Source: Medicago truncatula
Lineage: Eukaryota; Streptophyta; Magnoliopsida; Fabales; Fabaceae
NCBI RefSeq assembly: GCF_003473485.1
Contig: NC_053046.1
Span: 39,579,832 to 39,643,831, forward strand
DNA: 64,000 bases
Direction: 5' to 3'
Below the pieces are notes generated by a model. The model did no database searches. It saw nothing but the letters and a program-made list of their open reading frames with translations, and had not been told where the DNA came from. The position numbers and the translations under genes were made by a program. This document shows, piece after piece, positions 1 to 10,661 of the stretch (its first letter is position 1; every line of letters starts with the position of its first letter).

Positions 1-493
1 ATCTCTCCGCTCCATTTTATGCCGACAGATTAATCAAGCGATTGAGAGGAAAGAGAAAAAAGTGGCCACTAAAAGAGATAGTTTCCCGTTTCCAACCCTT
101 TTTTCTTTACTTCACCGTTGCCACAAACGCCGCGGCTGCTGCTACATGATTTCTTTCTCACTTTCTGCTCTAAAACTTACCGTATCTCATAGTTTTTCCT
201 TATATTATATTATACTGTATTTGTGAAAAAATATTCTTTCTTTTCTGAAGGAGGGTGACATTTAAAAAGAACAATCAGGGAACCAAATCTTAAAATCAAA
301 AAAAGGGATTCCAGGGTAAAAAAAAAAAAAAATTGAAGATGGGGTGGCGGTGGCTCCTCCTTACCACCCCCTGGCTCCGCCACTGCCTTTCCATGCAACT
401 GAATTTTTTCCAATAGCTAACCTTTCATTTCAATCATCATTTATTTTCGAACACATTATTTTTAAAAACATGCAAACTCCATTAAAATCTTTA
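1..493. other. AT-rich intergenic DNA with one hAT-like element end
   Basis: No gene was recognised. At 371-385 the bases CTGGCTCCGCCACTG form the outward-facing right end of a hAT-type element, the same terminus seen at the left end of the hAT MITE at 1085. A matching left end was not found, so this element is truncated or too diverged to delimit. A short A-rich run precedes it. The first 200 bases could be the leader or promoter of a gene lying outside the window, but nothing proves it. Confidence 0.45.
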
Positions 494-1716
494 GAGTAAA
501 TTAAACTCCCTCTATTAAAAGATAGAGATATTACACTCCCCTCCCCTCTTATTTTAAAACCAACACTTCCCTCCCTTAACCGTTAGAATACACTACATTT
601 TAATCCTTTTGTTGATTTTCCATCAAATTCAAAATAGGTTATATAATATTTTTATTACCAAAATAACCTTTGTCAAACAAACTTTACTCCATCTCTTTTA
701 TCCATGTCTTTCTCTAATCTTATATTTTTTTCACTATTAATCAAGGTTTCAATATTTAATCTTTTATCCTAAAATTGTAGAAATCGGTTCTATTATATCT
801 AAAAAAGAACTGAACCCCGTTGCTTTTATCTAAAACAAATTAGGGTTTGATACGATGGCAAAAAACGTTGAAATCGGTCCTATTTTCTTAATCAAATGTT
901 ACGAACTTTTGTATGAGTAAGATGCTATGAATTTGTTAAGGTAGTTTTGTTAAATATCCCATTACTGGTAATGAAACTAGGAAATGGGGAAAAGTGAGAG
1001 AGTTGCTTGTTGCTATATATGATTAGAGGAGCAGCTCTAGACATCTTCTAGAGCAAGAGAGTGCAGGACACCTTTAGACATTAACAGTGGCGGAGCCAGG
1101 AATATTATAAAGCCTGGGCAAAAAACAAATTGCAACACATTTATAGGACGTACATAAGAAATTGCAAGCAAATAATAAAAAATGTAAAGAAATTGCCCAA
1201 TTTATAGGGGTTTATATAAGAAATTCATAGGGATTTACACAAGAAATTGCAAAAAATTTGGCCCGGAGCCCGGGCGAGTGCCCGGGGTCGCCGGGCCTTA
1301 GAACCGCCTCTGGACATTAAGACTGATTGCTTGTTGGTGCTTTTTGTGATGGGGTTGTGGTGATTTTTTCTCTTGTTGTTCTATGGTCAAGAACTGGGAG
1401 TGATGGTCCTTTCGAGAGCTCAATTCATGTGTGGCCAATTAGCGACGCCGAAGAGTTTGTGCAGGCAAAGAGTTGGTCGTAGATGATGAAAAAAATAATA
1501 CAAAAAGGAAGATGACAGTCACGAGAGACGATCGGAGGTTATTTTCGTAATAATACAATTTTTAACGGAGACTATTTGGTCTTTAATGGAAAGTTAATAA
1601 AAATAACTAATGTGTATTTTATTTAAAAGTTAAGGTAGGGGAGTGTGTGTTTTAAAACAATGAGGGAGGGGAGTGTAATATCTTTATCTTTTAGGGATGG
1701 GGAGTGTAATTTACTC
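494..1716. mobile_element. Non-autonomous Mutator-like element (MULE) with 9-bp TSD
   Basis: Terminal inverted repeats of about 85-90 bp start GAGTAAATTA at 494 and end TAATTTACTC at 1716. They carry matching CT-rich blocks (ACTCCCCTCCC on the left, GGGAGGGGAGTG on the right). The flanks are an exact 9-bp target duplication, AAATCTTTA, at 485-493 and 1717-1725, which is diagnostic of the Mutator superfamily. No transposase was seen inside. The interior around 1320-1500 is less AT-rich and might be captured sequence, but I do not recognise it. A hAT MITE is nested within. The element lies just beyond the 3' end of the CHX gene. Confidence 0.85.
1085..1312. mobile_element. Nested hAT-type MITE with 8-bp TSD
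   Basis: A 228-bp element begins CAGTGGCGGAGCCAGG and ends CCGCCTCTG, imperfect terminal inverted repeats of the CAGNGGCGG kind. It is flanked by the exact 8-bp duplication GACATTAA at 1077-1084 and 1313-1320, the hAT hallmark. It lies inside the MULE at 494-1716, so it inserted later. It has no coding capacity. The right portion is GC-rich. Confidence 0.88.
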
Positions 1717-1845
1717 AAATCTTTAAAATCGTGTTTTCACCAACTCATGAAATAATCTATAACATGGACATACATGAAATTAAAGAATAAATAAAACTAC
1801 CGAAACAAACTCATCTGCCGACATAGATATTTACAACTAAAAAAT

Positions 1846-4800
1846 TCACTTTTTAACGTCATTCACACGTGAAAGTTGTTGTTGCACAACCAAAACAGAT
1901 GCACTACTATTAAGATCAGGTGAAACAAGAAAATCACCAATAGCACCGAGTTCTGGAAATTCACTCCATTCTGCTAATCCATCAGTTTGAGGAGATTGAG
2001 TTTCATGTCTTCTCCCAACTATAAAGAAATCATGTTCGTTCACAATCTCACGTAGAAAAGATGCTGTTTGTGATCCATTCTCAGTAAAAACTTCTTGATA
2101 CCTCACATTTTCAGCATTTTTCAATTCTTCCAACATTTCATCGCCAATTACCGTTAATTCCTCCAATTCTACTATGTTTTCCTTAGCAACAAGACGGTAA
2201 ACAACTAGGTTGATCTTAGGATTATTCATCGCTCGTTTTGCTAAACATAAGACCTCTTCATCATCGTCATTTCCACCTAAATATATGATGGCTAATTGAG
2301 TCATGGAACATTCTGATGTTATTGATGTTGGTTTCTGCATTGAATTAGCACGAGCTACAAGGATTCCAACAGAACATGGAGCAATTTCAAGTACTCTGCG
2401 GTTCAATGCTCTTAGTATTTTCTTGTCATCAGATTCAACTACACCATCACTTGACCATCTTATATGAAATGGAAGAATGATGATGGTTGCAACTTTGTCC
2501 AATGCAAGATTACAAACATCTTCAAACATGAGATTTGGTGGAGATATTGCTGTGTAAGTGTTTATTGATACTGCATTTTGATTATCATTCTCGTATATAT
2601 CGAAAGCGAGGATAACATCGTCTGAGTATGATTTATATGAAGTAGATCCTAATGCTTGTCTTTGAAGGTGATGATGAATGAAAAGAGGTAAGGCTCTTCC
2701 AACAAGCTCAATTACATGAAGAACATCAACTGTGATTGGTTTTTCTTGTGTTGGACAACATAAGTCTAGGAAATCTGTTGCTGCTGAAATATGGTTCTGT
2801 TTTTGAAGTGTTACTAGTATTCTTAGCTCTGAGTTTCTTTTTAAGCTCATCATATTCCTTTTTTGGTATCCAGCATATTTTCTTGATGGATCATATAATA
2901 ACTTCACTGACCAATGCACAATGGTTGCTATAATCATTATACTTATCATCATCACTCCAAATATTTTTCTATCAATAACCTGCATACATACATACATCAT
3001 AAATAACAATAATAGTCCATATACATTTAAAGTAAATTTTCAATTTATTCTAAACTGTATCTCTCTCTCTCCTCTTTTCCCTAAACTATAGAAATATAAT
3101 AAGTTGTTTAGAGAGTACTTATTATATTTCTATAATTCAGGGACCAAATAGAATAGAGAAGGGTAGTTTATGTACTACATATATATTTAGACAATTAAAA
3201 GTATTGCGTTTCATTTTGATCCCTCATTTCTAAATTGTGGAACTGAAATCAAATTATTTTTTTTCGAGGATGCCAAAACCAAAATAATCATATAGTAAGG
3301 GACATAATACATAATTAAACCTAAAAAAAAGTTAAATGTAGTACTTGATCGTCAAATGCGGAATTGTATATGCCAACTTCCATCACGCCTTTAGTGTTCA
3401 AAATAAGGGAAATACACAAAGCATCAATGACAGGTATTTTGCAACAAAGGGCAGTTATAAATAATGCTGCCATTTTGACCAAGTGAGTTGCAAGGACCAG
3501 TAAACCAGCAGATACCATAACATATGATGACATATCCATTGAAAAATCCGCTTTAAACACACAAGTAGTTACAAAGATAGGCAAAAATAATGTTGTACCA
3601 AAGAACTGAAGCTTCTTAACCAATGCAGATCCTAGAGGAGGTCCTTCAGGAACAGACAGTCCCAAAATGAAAGCTCCTAAGCCAAATAATTGATTAATCT
3701 TAACTGACAAAATACCAAGAACAAAAACCATTGAAATGATAACATAAATGTAACTATCCTTCACAGGTCTTCCTTCTGGTGTACGTTTGATGATCCAAAA
3801 CATTATTGGTCTACATACCAATGGAATTAATGCAATTAATGTATAAAGTAAGATCATGTTTCTTAAAATCGGTGTCGAATTAGAACTAGTCTGAACAGCA
3901 ATAATATTGGCTGAAATAATTGTGGTTAGTATGTCACAGACCAAAGCCGAGGACAAAGACAATCTACCAAGCTCTGAGTTTTGGATTTGAAGTTCACTTA
4001 GAAGTGAAGCGATTGTTGAAAATTGACTTAGACTGTGAGATAACGTTGCCACTATGATTCCACCGCCGCCGTGTACTTTTTGAATGGCTTCGATTCTTCC
4101 AGGCAATGTTAGAAGTGGTAAAAACAAAACACATAATGGTACACATAATCCAATTATTGAAATTATCCATGCTTTCTTTCCTGTCCTCGTTATCAAGCTG
4201 AAATCCATTTGTACACCGTTTATGAAAACGAAGATCACCATACCTAATGATGAAATTGATGAAATTACGTCATGAGTTCCATATGGAAACAACTTGCCCA
4301 TGTATGCTTCCAATGATTTTAGCTCAAATGAAACACCTAGAATCAACCCAACCTGCAAATGGAATGAGTATTGTGTTTAATAATGGAAATTTACCAAAAT
4401 TACTATTTGTATGCAATTTAACTTCATCATTTGTGTGAAGAAGTTACAGATGTAAGAAATGAAATTAGAAACAAAATCTATTCTTCGTATGCAATTTAAC
4501 TTTTTCTAACAACTACAATTTATCCATATAAATGTTTAGAATCGTGATGTTTCACAACGATTCTGATAAAATCACTGTTAATCTAAACATGCACTAAAGA
4601 AATAATTCTTCTAAAAATTATGTCAATTGGATTTACTTACAATCATTTGTGGAAGGAATTGAGGGAGTCTCAAAGGTTTGAGAAGAAAACTACATATTTG
4701 AGTGAGTGCAAAAATGATAACCAATTGTAACTCAAACATGGGAAAGAAGAATTTCATTGGTGTCTTTCCATTTTCGTGGCCAGCCCATAAACCATCTGAA

Positions 4801-4895
4801 ACAATAGGAGGTGGAGCCTCAATACAAACATTGTATATTGTTTCATTCAATCTTTTAATTTGGTAGAACAAAGTATCATTTGAATTTATGCTCAT
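1846..4895 (-). CDS. CHX-family cation/H+ antiporter (monovalent cation:proton antiporter-2), three exons
   Basis: Exons run 4895-4641, 4352-3345 and 2979-1846 on the minus strand and join in phase 0 with GT-AG introns of 288 and 365 bp, giving 798 aa, the usual CHX size. The first in-frame ATG is at 4895; the open frame further upstream lacks an ATG. The N-terminal two thirds is a multi-pass sodium/proton-exchanger domain: LPQFLPQMI|VGLILG spans the first splice junction, followed by VFINGVQMDF, the SSALVCD segment at the place where CPA2 exchangers carry ion-site acids, and LILNTKGVMEVGIYN, a CHX signature. The last third (from VIDRKIFG) is the hydrophilic cytosolic CHX domain. Family knowledge predicts K+ or Na+ exchange for H+ at the plasma membrane or endomembranes. 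Subclade and substrate cannot be fixed here. The frame is intact, so it is probably functional. Confidence 0.93.
3078..3142. repeat. Short hairpin in CHX intron 2
   Basis: Two arms of about 27 bp around a loop of about 11 bp pair almost perfectly: TATAGAAATATAATAAGT on the left and its complement on the right. It lies inside the second CHX intron (2980-3344). It is probably the core of a decayed MITE; a structural role in the RNA is possible but unsupported. Confidence 0.6.
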
Positions 4896-4951
4896 TTTCG
4901 TATGACTTAATTCACAAGAATTGAAATTAGAACAAAACAATTCAATGGAGT

Positions 4952-4976
4952 GAAAAGAAAGAAAGAAAGAAAGAAA
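4952..4976. repeat. (GAAA)n microsatellite in the CHX 5' leader
   Basis: GAAA units lie 57-81 bp upstream of the CHX start codon, so the sense strand has a (CTTT)n pyrimidine tract. CT-rich tracts are common in plant 5' leaders; no specific role is claimed. Confidence 0.7.
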
Positions 4977-5418
4977 ATAACAAGCTAAAGATTAATGGCT
5001 ATTTGCTTTATGTTGTGGTTGAATTTATATTGTCTATGAGGATGAATAATTTTCATTATAGTCATGAAGGTGTGCTTCGGTGTAACTGACAAGGTAAATA
5101 GTTAAGAAACTAAATTTTAAACATGACCGTTTAAGCAATTAAGTTGGCAAGGTTCATTTTTGTAACACATGTGACACAAAACATGTTTATTACTAGTTTA
5201 GACCGTACAATGCTATATTTACATGTGAACACGATTGAGATCTATATTTAACTATATATTATAATTATAATTAGACAATGAGAGAGAGATGTAGGGGGTA
5301 AAGGAATGAGTTGTCCTTTGACCGGTTCGACTAACTTGAAAAACTTATTGTAAGATCAATAAATTAACTAGTAATAACGTCCTTAAAAAAAACTAGCATA
5401 TAGCATATTTATTACTAC
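4977..5418. other. CHX upstream region, no further gene
   Basis: AT-rich sequence that should include the CHX promoter on the minus strand. I see no convincing unique TATA or cis-element and no other coding sequence. Confidence 0.4.
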
Positions 5419-5485
5419 TATACTAGTGTAGTGACTTGTTATAAGCATGTGATGGTTCATCGTGACTCAGATTATAACTTTCATA

Positions 5486-5545
<60 letters not shown>

Positions 5546-5790
5546 GTAGTTTGATGAATAATAATAGTTTATATGAATAGGGAGATTTGTAACTATTTTT
5601 AAGTTGATTTTTCTAAAGTACAAACAACCTATAAAATAATAATAATAATACAATGTGCCAAGATATTTTTACCATTTTTTATAAATAAAATAAATATTGA
5701 ATGGATGTTTTAGCCGAAATTTGTTAGATTTTAGTCCAATTAATATTTATATTTAATTGTTTATTTTGTATAGGTCCAATTTAAACCTTC
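5419..5790. repeat. Diverged direct repeat, copy 1
   Basis: This stretch, starting ATACTAGTGTAGTGAC and ending near GTATAGGTCCAATTTAAA, is repeated in the same orientation at 7823-8165. The two copies align over most of their length by eye, with an (AT)n expansion inside this copy. No TG...CA ends, primer-binding site or polypurine tract was seen, so it is not called an LTR. Confidence 0.6.
5490..5539. repeat. (AT)n microsatellite
   Basis: About 24 uninterrupted AT units inside direct-repeat copy 1. Copy 2 lacks the expansion, so it arose after the repeat was formed. Confidence 0.9.
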
Positions 5791-5839
5791 TTTATTGTTG
5801 AAGGAAAATAGTGATAAAAAATTATTCTCACCATATCAA

Positions 5840-5841
<2 letters not shown>

Positions 5842-5897
<56 letters not shown>
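5842..5897. repeat. (AT)n microsatellite
   Basis: About 28 AT units. Open frames across it translate to alternating Tyr-Ile and are not genes. Confidence 0.9.
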
Positions 5898-5901
<4 letters not shown>

Positions 5902-5919
5902 ATATAAGCAGGAGATGTT

Positions 5920-6315
5920 GGACAGTTTGAGTTTGATGCTTGATGAGTGTAGTGTCTCTATGCGGGGATTTTTGTTTTATGGAAGTATGACACAAATGGG
6001 GTCTACTCCGTTAGTTCGAAATACACAATTCTATTGGTTGCTTTCGACATGGAGAGAGTGCGGCATGAGGAGGTATAACCTCTTGCTAAGTTTTGGAAAA
6101 GTTGGATCCCCTCCAAAGTAATTATCTTCTCCTAGCAGATGCTTCAAGATAGTGTTCCTACCTCTCAAAATCTTTTAAGTAGTAGAACAATCATTGATCT
6201 TAGTGGTACACTGTGTGTATTTTGTGGGGATATGGTCAAATTTAATAGTCATATATTTGTCACCTGTGTCTTTGCTTACCATATGTGGTATAATGTTTGT
6301 AGGTTGTTAGGTTGA
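5920..6315 (+). pseudogene. LINE reverse-transcriptase C-terminal fragment (zf-RVT region)
   Basis: One frame from about 6040 reads HEEV*PLAKFWKSWIPSKVII, then MLQDSVPTSQNLL, then CVFCGD...HIFVTCVFAYHMW. This is the zinc-binding domain found after the reverse transcriptase of plant non-LTR retrotransposons. In-frame stops (before PLAKF, before QMLQD and at 6314-6316) and frame changes upstream show it is dead. No 3' tail or target duplication was delimited. Confidence 0.75.
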
Positions 6316-7672
6316 GAATTGGTTAGCAGGAAAATGGAGACGGTGATGGTGAGCATGTTAGTTGACTGGGAAAGGGAGAAGAAACTACTTCTCACTCCCG
6401 CCTCGTTCCGTTGACATCTCAATGTGGGAGTTGAGATGAACATGAGCATGCCATTTGAAAATTGTCTTTTGAATTGTGTGTGTGTGTAATACGGGGCATA
6501 TCAAGTGGGATTGATATCTTTATGTGAGAACAATATAAATAAATGGTGATATTAAAACATGACTTAATGGAGTCATGTGCCAATTCTCACTACATCTCTT
6601 ATGCACCAATGCCTTAACGCTTCTTTTCCTTTAGCATCTCTTTCATCCTTTATTAATAATTACAAATAAAGTATCAAAATTCATTCTTAACCTTATTTAT
6701 GTATTTATCCATACTCCAACTTTAAATTTGTTTTGTAGAGTTATTCGGTATTATCTTCTCTAAATAAAGATGTTGCTCTTGAGAATACGAGAGATGAAAA
6801 CTTGGATTCTTAATTGAATTTCATTTTTAATCATGTTGGTAAAAATAAAGAGATTGATTTAACTTTTTAATTGAGATGAATAATTTGAGGGGCAGAAGAC
6901 ATGTTAAAGCGGAGAAAGAAGTAGGGTTTGAACGGGCGAAGAAGAAGGAACTGGAGTGTTAGCGCGCTTGTTGATAGAAGTGATAATTGATACATGACTC
7001 ACTTAAATCATGTTTTAATCTCGCTGATTCCTTTTAATATGAGGGCTACCATTTATTCCTATTGTTCTCTCATAAAGATAACATTGTTACTTGTTATTTG
7101 TAGAACGTATAAATTGACTAATTAAACAAAAAAAAATGTAAAAGTGGATGCTTGGAAAATTGGTATCATTAAAAACAGCGTTGTTATTCATCCCGATAAC
7201 AGTTATAGCCAATTAAATTGCTCCAAGCCCGGAAAACAGGGAAATCATGATGTGTAATTAAAGAGGATATTTAGCAATACAAGGTCGTGAATTGTTCGGG
7301 ATTAGTTTGTTTGCTACAACAAGCATTTTCTTATTAAAAAAAAAATATTAAAATCATAGAAAATAAAGAATAAATTGGAGTGAAATTGAATGCATAAGAA
7401 AATGACACTTGTGAATTTTTGTGATAAAAAATAACTTTACTTATATATATAGTGGATAAAATAAAAGTAATATATGTTTTTGATGACAAAAAGTAAAGGT
7501 AATATATGTTGATTGTTCAGACTCTTTTATGCGTAACAAAATCAAATATAATTTGTTGAAATAACAATACTTAAGTTAAACAAAGAAGAGGGAAATACGA
7601 GTGAGTTTGGAAGAATAAGGATTAAGGAGATGCCATGAGTGAATTGCATTAAATAGAATAATCTTACTTTAA
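6316..7672. other. Gene-free AT-rich stretch
   Basis: I read both strands and saw no recognisable coding sequence, RNA gene or delimited mobile element. Some segments, for instance near 6540 and 7000, carry similar wording around TGACT...CATGTTTTAAT in inverted order, which hints at an old element that I could not bound. Confidence 0.4.
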
Positions 7673-7674
7673 TA

Positions 7675-7824
7675 CTCCCTCCGTCTTTAAATATAAGTAA
7701 AATTGATTTTTTAGGTTCATTTATTTAATGATGTATGCGGTTTATAATATGGACCACATACATCATTAAATGAATGAACCTAAAAAGTCAATTTTGCTTA
7801 TATTTTAAAACAAATGAAGCATAT
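7675..7824. mobile_element. Stowaway-like MITE
   Basis: It starts CTCCCTCCGTC, the common plant Stowaway/Tc1-mariner MITE terminus, and folds on itself: TTTTTAGGTTCATTTATTTAATGATGTATG is mirrored in the right half. The right terminus is eroded (CAAATGAAGCATA instead of the expected ACGGAGGGAGTA). A TA lies at the left edge. No coding capacity. Confidence 0.65.
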
Positions 7825-8165
7825 ACTAGTGTAGTGACAATTGCTAAGCACAGGATTGCTTGTAATGACTCAATAATGACTTTCATATTTTGACATATAC
7901 AGCACTAACATGTAGTTGACCGAATAACAATTAATATGAATTGTGAGATTTGTAACATTTTTAAGCTGATTTTTTAGAGTATAAAACCAACTATAAAAAA
8001 ATAAACAAACACATACAATGTATTAAGATATATGTAACGCTTTTTATATAAAAAGAAAAATTAAACATCAAACATATGTTTTAGTCAAAATTTATTAGGT
8101 TGTAGTCCGATCAATACTTATATCTAAATATTTATTTTGTATAGGTTCAATTTAAACATTCTTTT
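7823..8165. repeat. Diverged direct repeat, copy 2
   Basis: Second copy of the repeat at 5419-5790, in the same orientation and about 2.4 kb away. It shares the GTGTAGTGAC start, an AACATGTAGTT block and the TTTATTTTGTATAGGT end. It abuts the MITE at 7675-7824. Confidence 0.6.
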
Positions 8166-8619
8166 GATTAGCAACATGATCATTATACACTCATTTTTTT
8201 AAATACTTCCAAAAATTGAACCGATTCATCAAAGTCATTCGTGTTGATTGTATCGCTCCGTCCAAAAAATATGTTGAGTGTGTCGGTGTTAGTGATTCTG
8301 TTTACACCGTCGTCGTTCTTGAATATCTTGCCACTGAGATAATTTTCTTCATAGAGTGAAATCTCTGTATTGAATTGGAAGTTCCACTGAAACCCAAAAG
8401 AACAATTTAAGAATATAAAATCCACTAAACACAAAGAACAATTTATCTCAGCAAATACTATTTGCTACCAAAGTATAGTTACTTTATAAAACCTCAAAAG
8501 CACAAAATTTAGAGTTTGTTGTCAAAAAACACTTAAGAAGATGATGGCGGAATTTAACATGACTGTTGTCAAAATTTAACATTACTTGCCAAATTCTTCA
8601 CCAAAAAAAAAAAAAATTA
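8166..8619. other. Unassigned stretch with one short open frame
   Basis: An open minus-strand frame of 83 codons (8434-8183) reads as an acidic, compositionally protein-like sequence (NTEISLYEENYLSGKIF), but I recognise no family and see no partner exons. It could be the last exon of a lost gene or chance. Nothing else was seen. Confidence 0.3.
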
Positions 8620-9205
8620 CTTGCCAAATACCATGTTAGGCCTTTAAGTTTGACATAATTACCAAGTTAATTTTTAAGTTTCAAATATGTCATTTTAGTT
8701 GATAAACTGTTTTACCGTTACCCCTATTGTCAGTTAATAATTAACTGATGTTGATGTAGTCTTTAAGTTATTGACTTGGATCAAAACGCTGCATTTTAAA
8801 AAGCTTCAAGGTGTCAAAATATTACGTGTAATGGTCACAAATGATCATCCCAGCACTATAAATATCGTTTAATAATGCTAGAAAGACATTTGTTGCTATA
8901 AATGGCTATCTTTCTAGCATTATAAATGATCATTTGTGCCCATTAAACGTAACGTTTTAACACATGGAGCTTTTAAAATACAACATTTTGATCCAAGTTA
9001 ACAACTTAACGGTTACATCAGCATTAGTTAAACGGAGACTGACAGCACGGTGAAATAGTTTATCAACTAAAAGGACATATTTAAAACTTAAAGGACTTTG
9101 AGAATTCTGCCAAACTAAAATGACATAATTGAAACTTTCGAAACTTAAATGATTAACTTGGGAATTCTGTGAAACTAAAAGGATCAAAAATGGTATTTGA
9201 CCATA
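8620..9205. repeat. Imperfect palindromic (foldback) element
   Basis: The left half (TGCCAAATACCAT at its edge, ACTTGGATCAAAACG inside) is mirrored by the right half (TTTTGATCCAAGTTAAC inside, ATGGTATTTGACC at its edge). The symmetry centre is near 8900, where AATGCTAGAAAGA pairs with TCTTTCTAGCATT. This is a foldback or MULE-type non-autonomous element with long inverted repeats. A clean target duplication was not found. Confidence 0.7.
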
Positions 9206-9928
9206 ACATAATCCATAACTATATATAAGAAAGGCTCACAATAAAAGGTTATAAACTTGCATCAACATGATACAAGAGTAGAGCACATGTAGACTCAAAA
9301 CACTAAAAATCTAAACTTTTTAGAATGAAGGCTTGAATACTCAATTAAGTCTTGAAGTCTTCCTTATATACTGAAGCATCTTGGGTCAAATATTCTAGTT
9401 TGGCTTCAGAACAAAACAGATCGTCCAGATGATCTGCAAAACAAGAATCAGAGACAAATATGGAAAGTCCTAAAATGTCGGATCATTTTTAGGATCGTCC
9501 AAAACAATAAAAAATATTTCCTAAAATATAAACATTACTTTAGGAATATTCCACAACTGATTCTGTAAAGATATACGCGTTGCTTGGTCAATAAGATAAG
9601 GAAATATTGTTTCCTTAAACAATAAAGGGCACGCGTACAAACAAGCAAGATACAGGGCACACTGAACCGTGCTAGGATGCTGGAACATCGTATCCAACAT
9701 CTTATAGACATGCCTGAATCATGTTGGAACATTGGTTCCAACAACACAAACAAGAATATTTGTTTTAGCAATAATAAATCCAATACAAATACCCAACAAT
9801 TTTGAAACGGAGGGAGTATATATTTAGATGCGGAAAACAAGTATGTCAACATTAATAATAATATCCCAACCCAATGCCACTTATCAAAACCGAAAATCTC
9901 AAATATAAAGTTAACAATTACGTCAATA
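9206..9928. other. Intergenic repeats, not assigned
   Basis: At 9806-9820 AACGGAGGGAGTA is a lone Stowaway-type terminus. Upstream, 9640-9760 contains repeated GTTGGAACAT / TGGAACATCG wording, typical of a decayed retroelement end, but no LTR boundary could be set. No gene seen. Confidence 0.35.
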
Positions 9929-10061
9929 GGTGGATTTTAGGATGAGAGTCCAATTAAGCCCCTCACTGATGGACCACGAAAAAAGCATCGTTAACAGGTG
10001 GATTCTAGGATGAGAGTCCAATTAAATCTCTGACCGATGGACCACGAAAAAAGCATCGCTA
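9929..10061. repeat. Tandem duplication, 68-bp period
   Basis: GGTGGATTTTAGGATGAG at 9929 recurs at 9997, and GATGGACCACGAAAAAAG recurs downstream in both units. There are two copies with a few substitutions. No coding potential. Confidence 0.85.
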
Positions 10062-10652
10062 AATGAAATAAATGGTTCATATTTATTCAAACTAAAAGTT
10101 TTAACATTTTCAACTACTCATATTCAATCTTATCCTCCTATATTTTTCTTACTCTGTCGTACTCCTTCATCAAACTCACCACGACAGCACATCAATCATC
10201 TCCCACTTTCAAAAAAAAAAAAAAACGAAAATCATCTTCCATGCAATTCTCCAACCATTGCACCAAATCATCCTCTAATTTCTCAAATCTTTGATTTCTA
10301 TTTCATCGTCTGATTAGGAATGAAAAGGGGAATTGGTGTTTGAAGAAGATTTGGACTGAAAAAGAGGAATTGATGTTTGAAGAAGAATACTTTTTTTTTT
10401 TAATTTAGGGTTCATAATTTGATCTCAGATTTTATGGTTTATGATTATCGGAGGTAAAAAGAGTATCTCATTTTGAACAAAGAATTAGAGTACGAATTGT
10501 AAAGATAAGTGGAAACTATTTGAGAATGATATTGAATGTGAAAAGTTAGACATATTCTCAAATTTGTTTATGCTTAATTTGTTTTAATACAAAATTGTTC
10601 TATGTTGGAATATCACGATAATCTTATCATTGCTGATAACCCAAAGAGATAA
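10062..10652. other. Gene-free stretch
   Basis: Pyrimidine-rich then AT-rich DNA. It includes a short imperfect direct repeat, TTGGTGTTTGAAGAAGA near 10334 and TTGATGTTTGAAGAAGA near 10370. No gene or delimited element was seen. Confidence 0.4.
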
Positions 10653-10661
10653 CATCTTTAA

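Noticed and set aside
5423-6121. Open frames reading Tyr-Ile runs
   Set aside because: They are translations of (AT)n microsatellites, not proteins.
5419-8165. Complete LTR retrotransposon
   Set aside because: The repeats lack TG/CA ends, primer-binding site, PPT and any gag-pol sequence between them.
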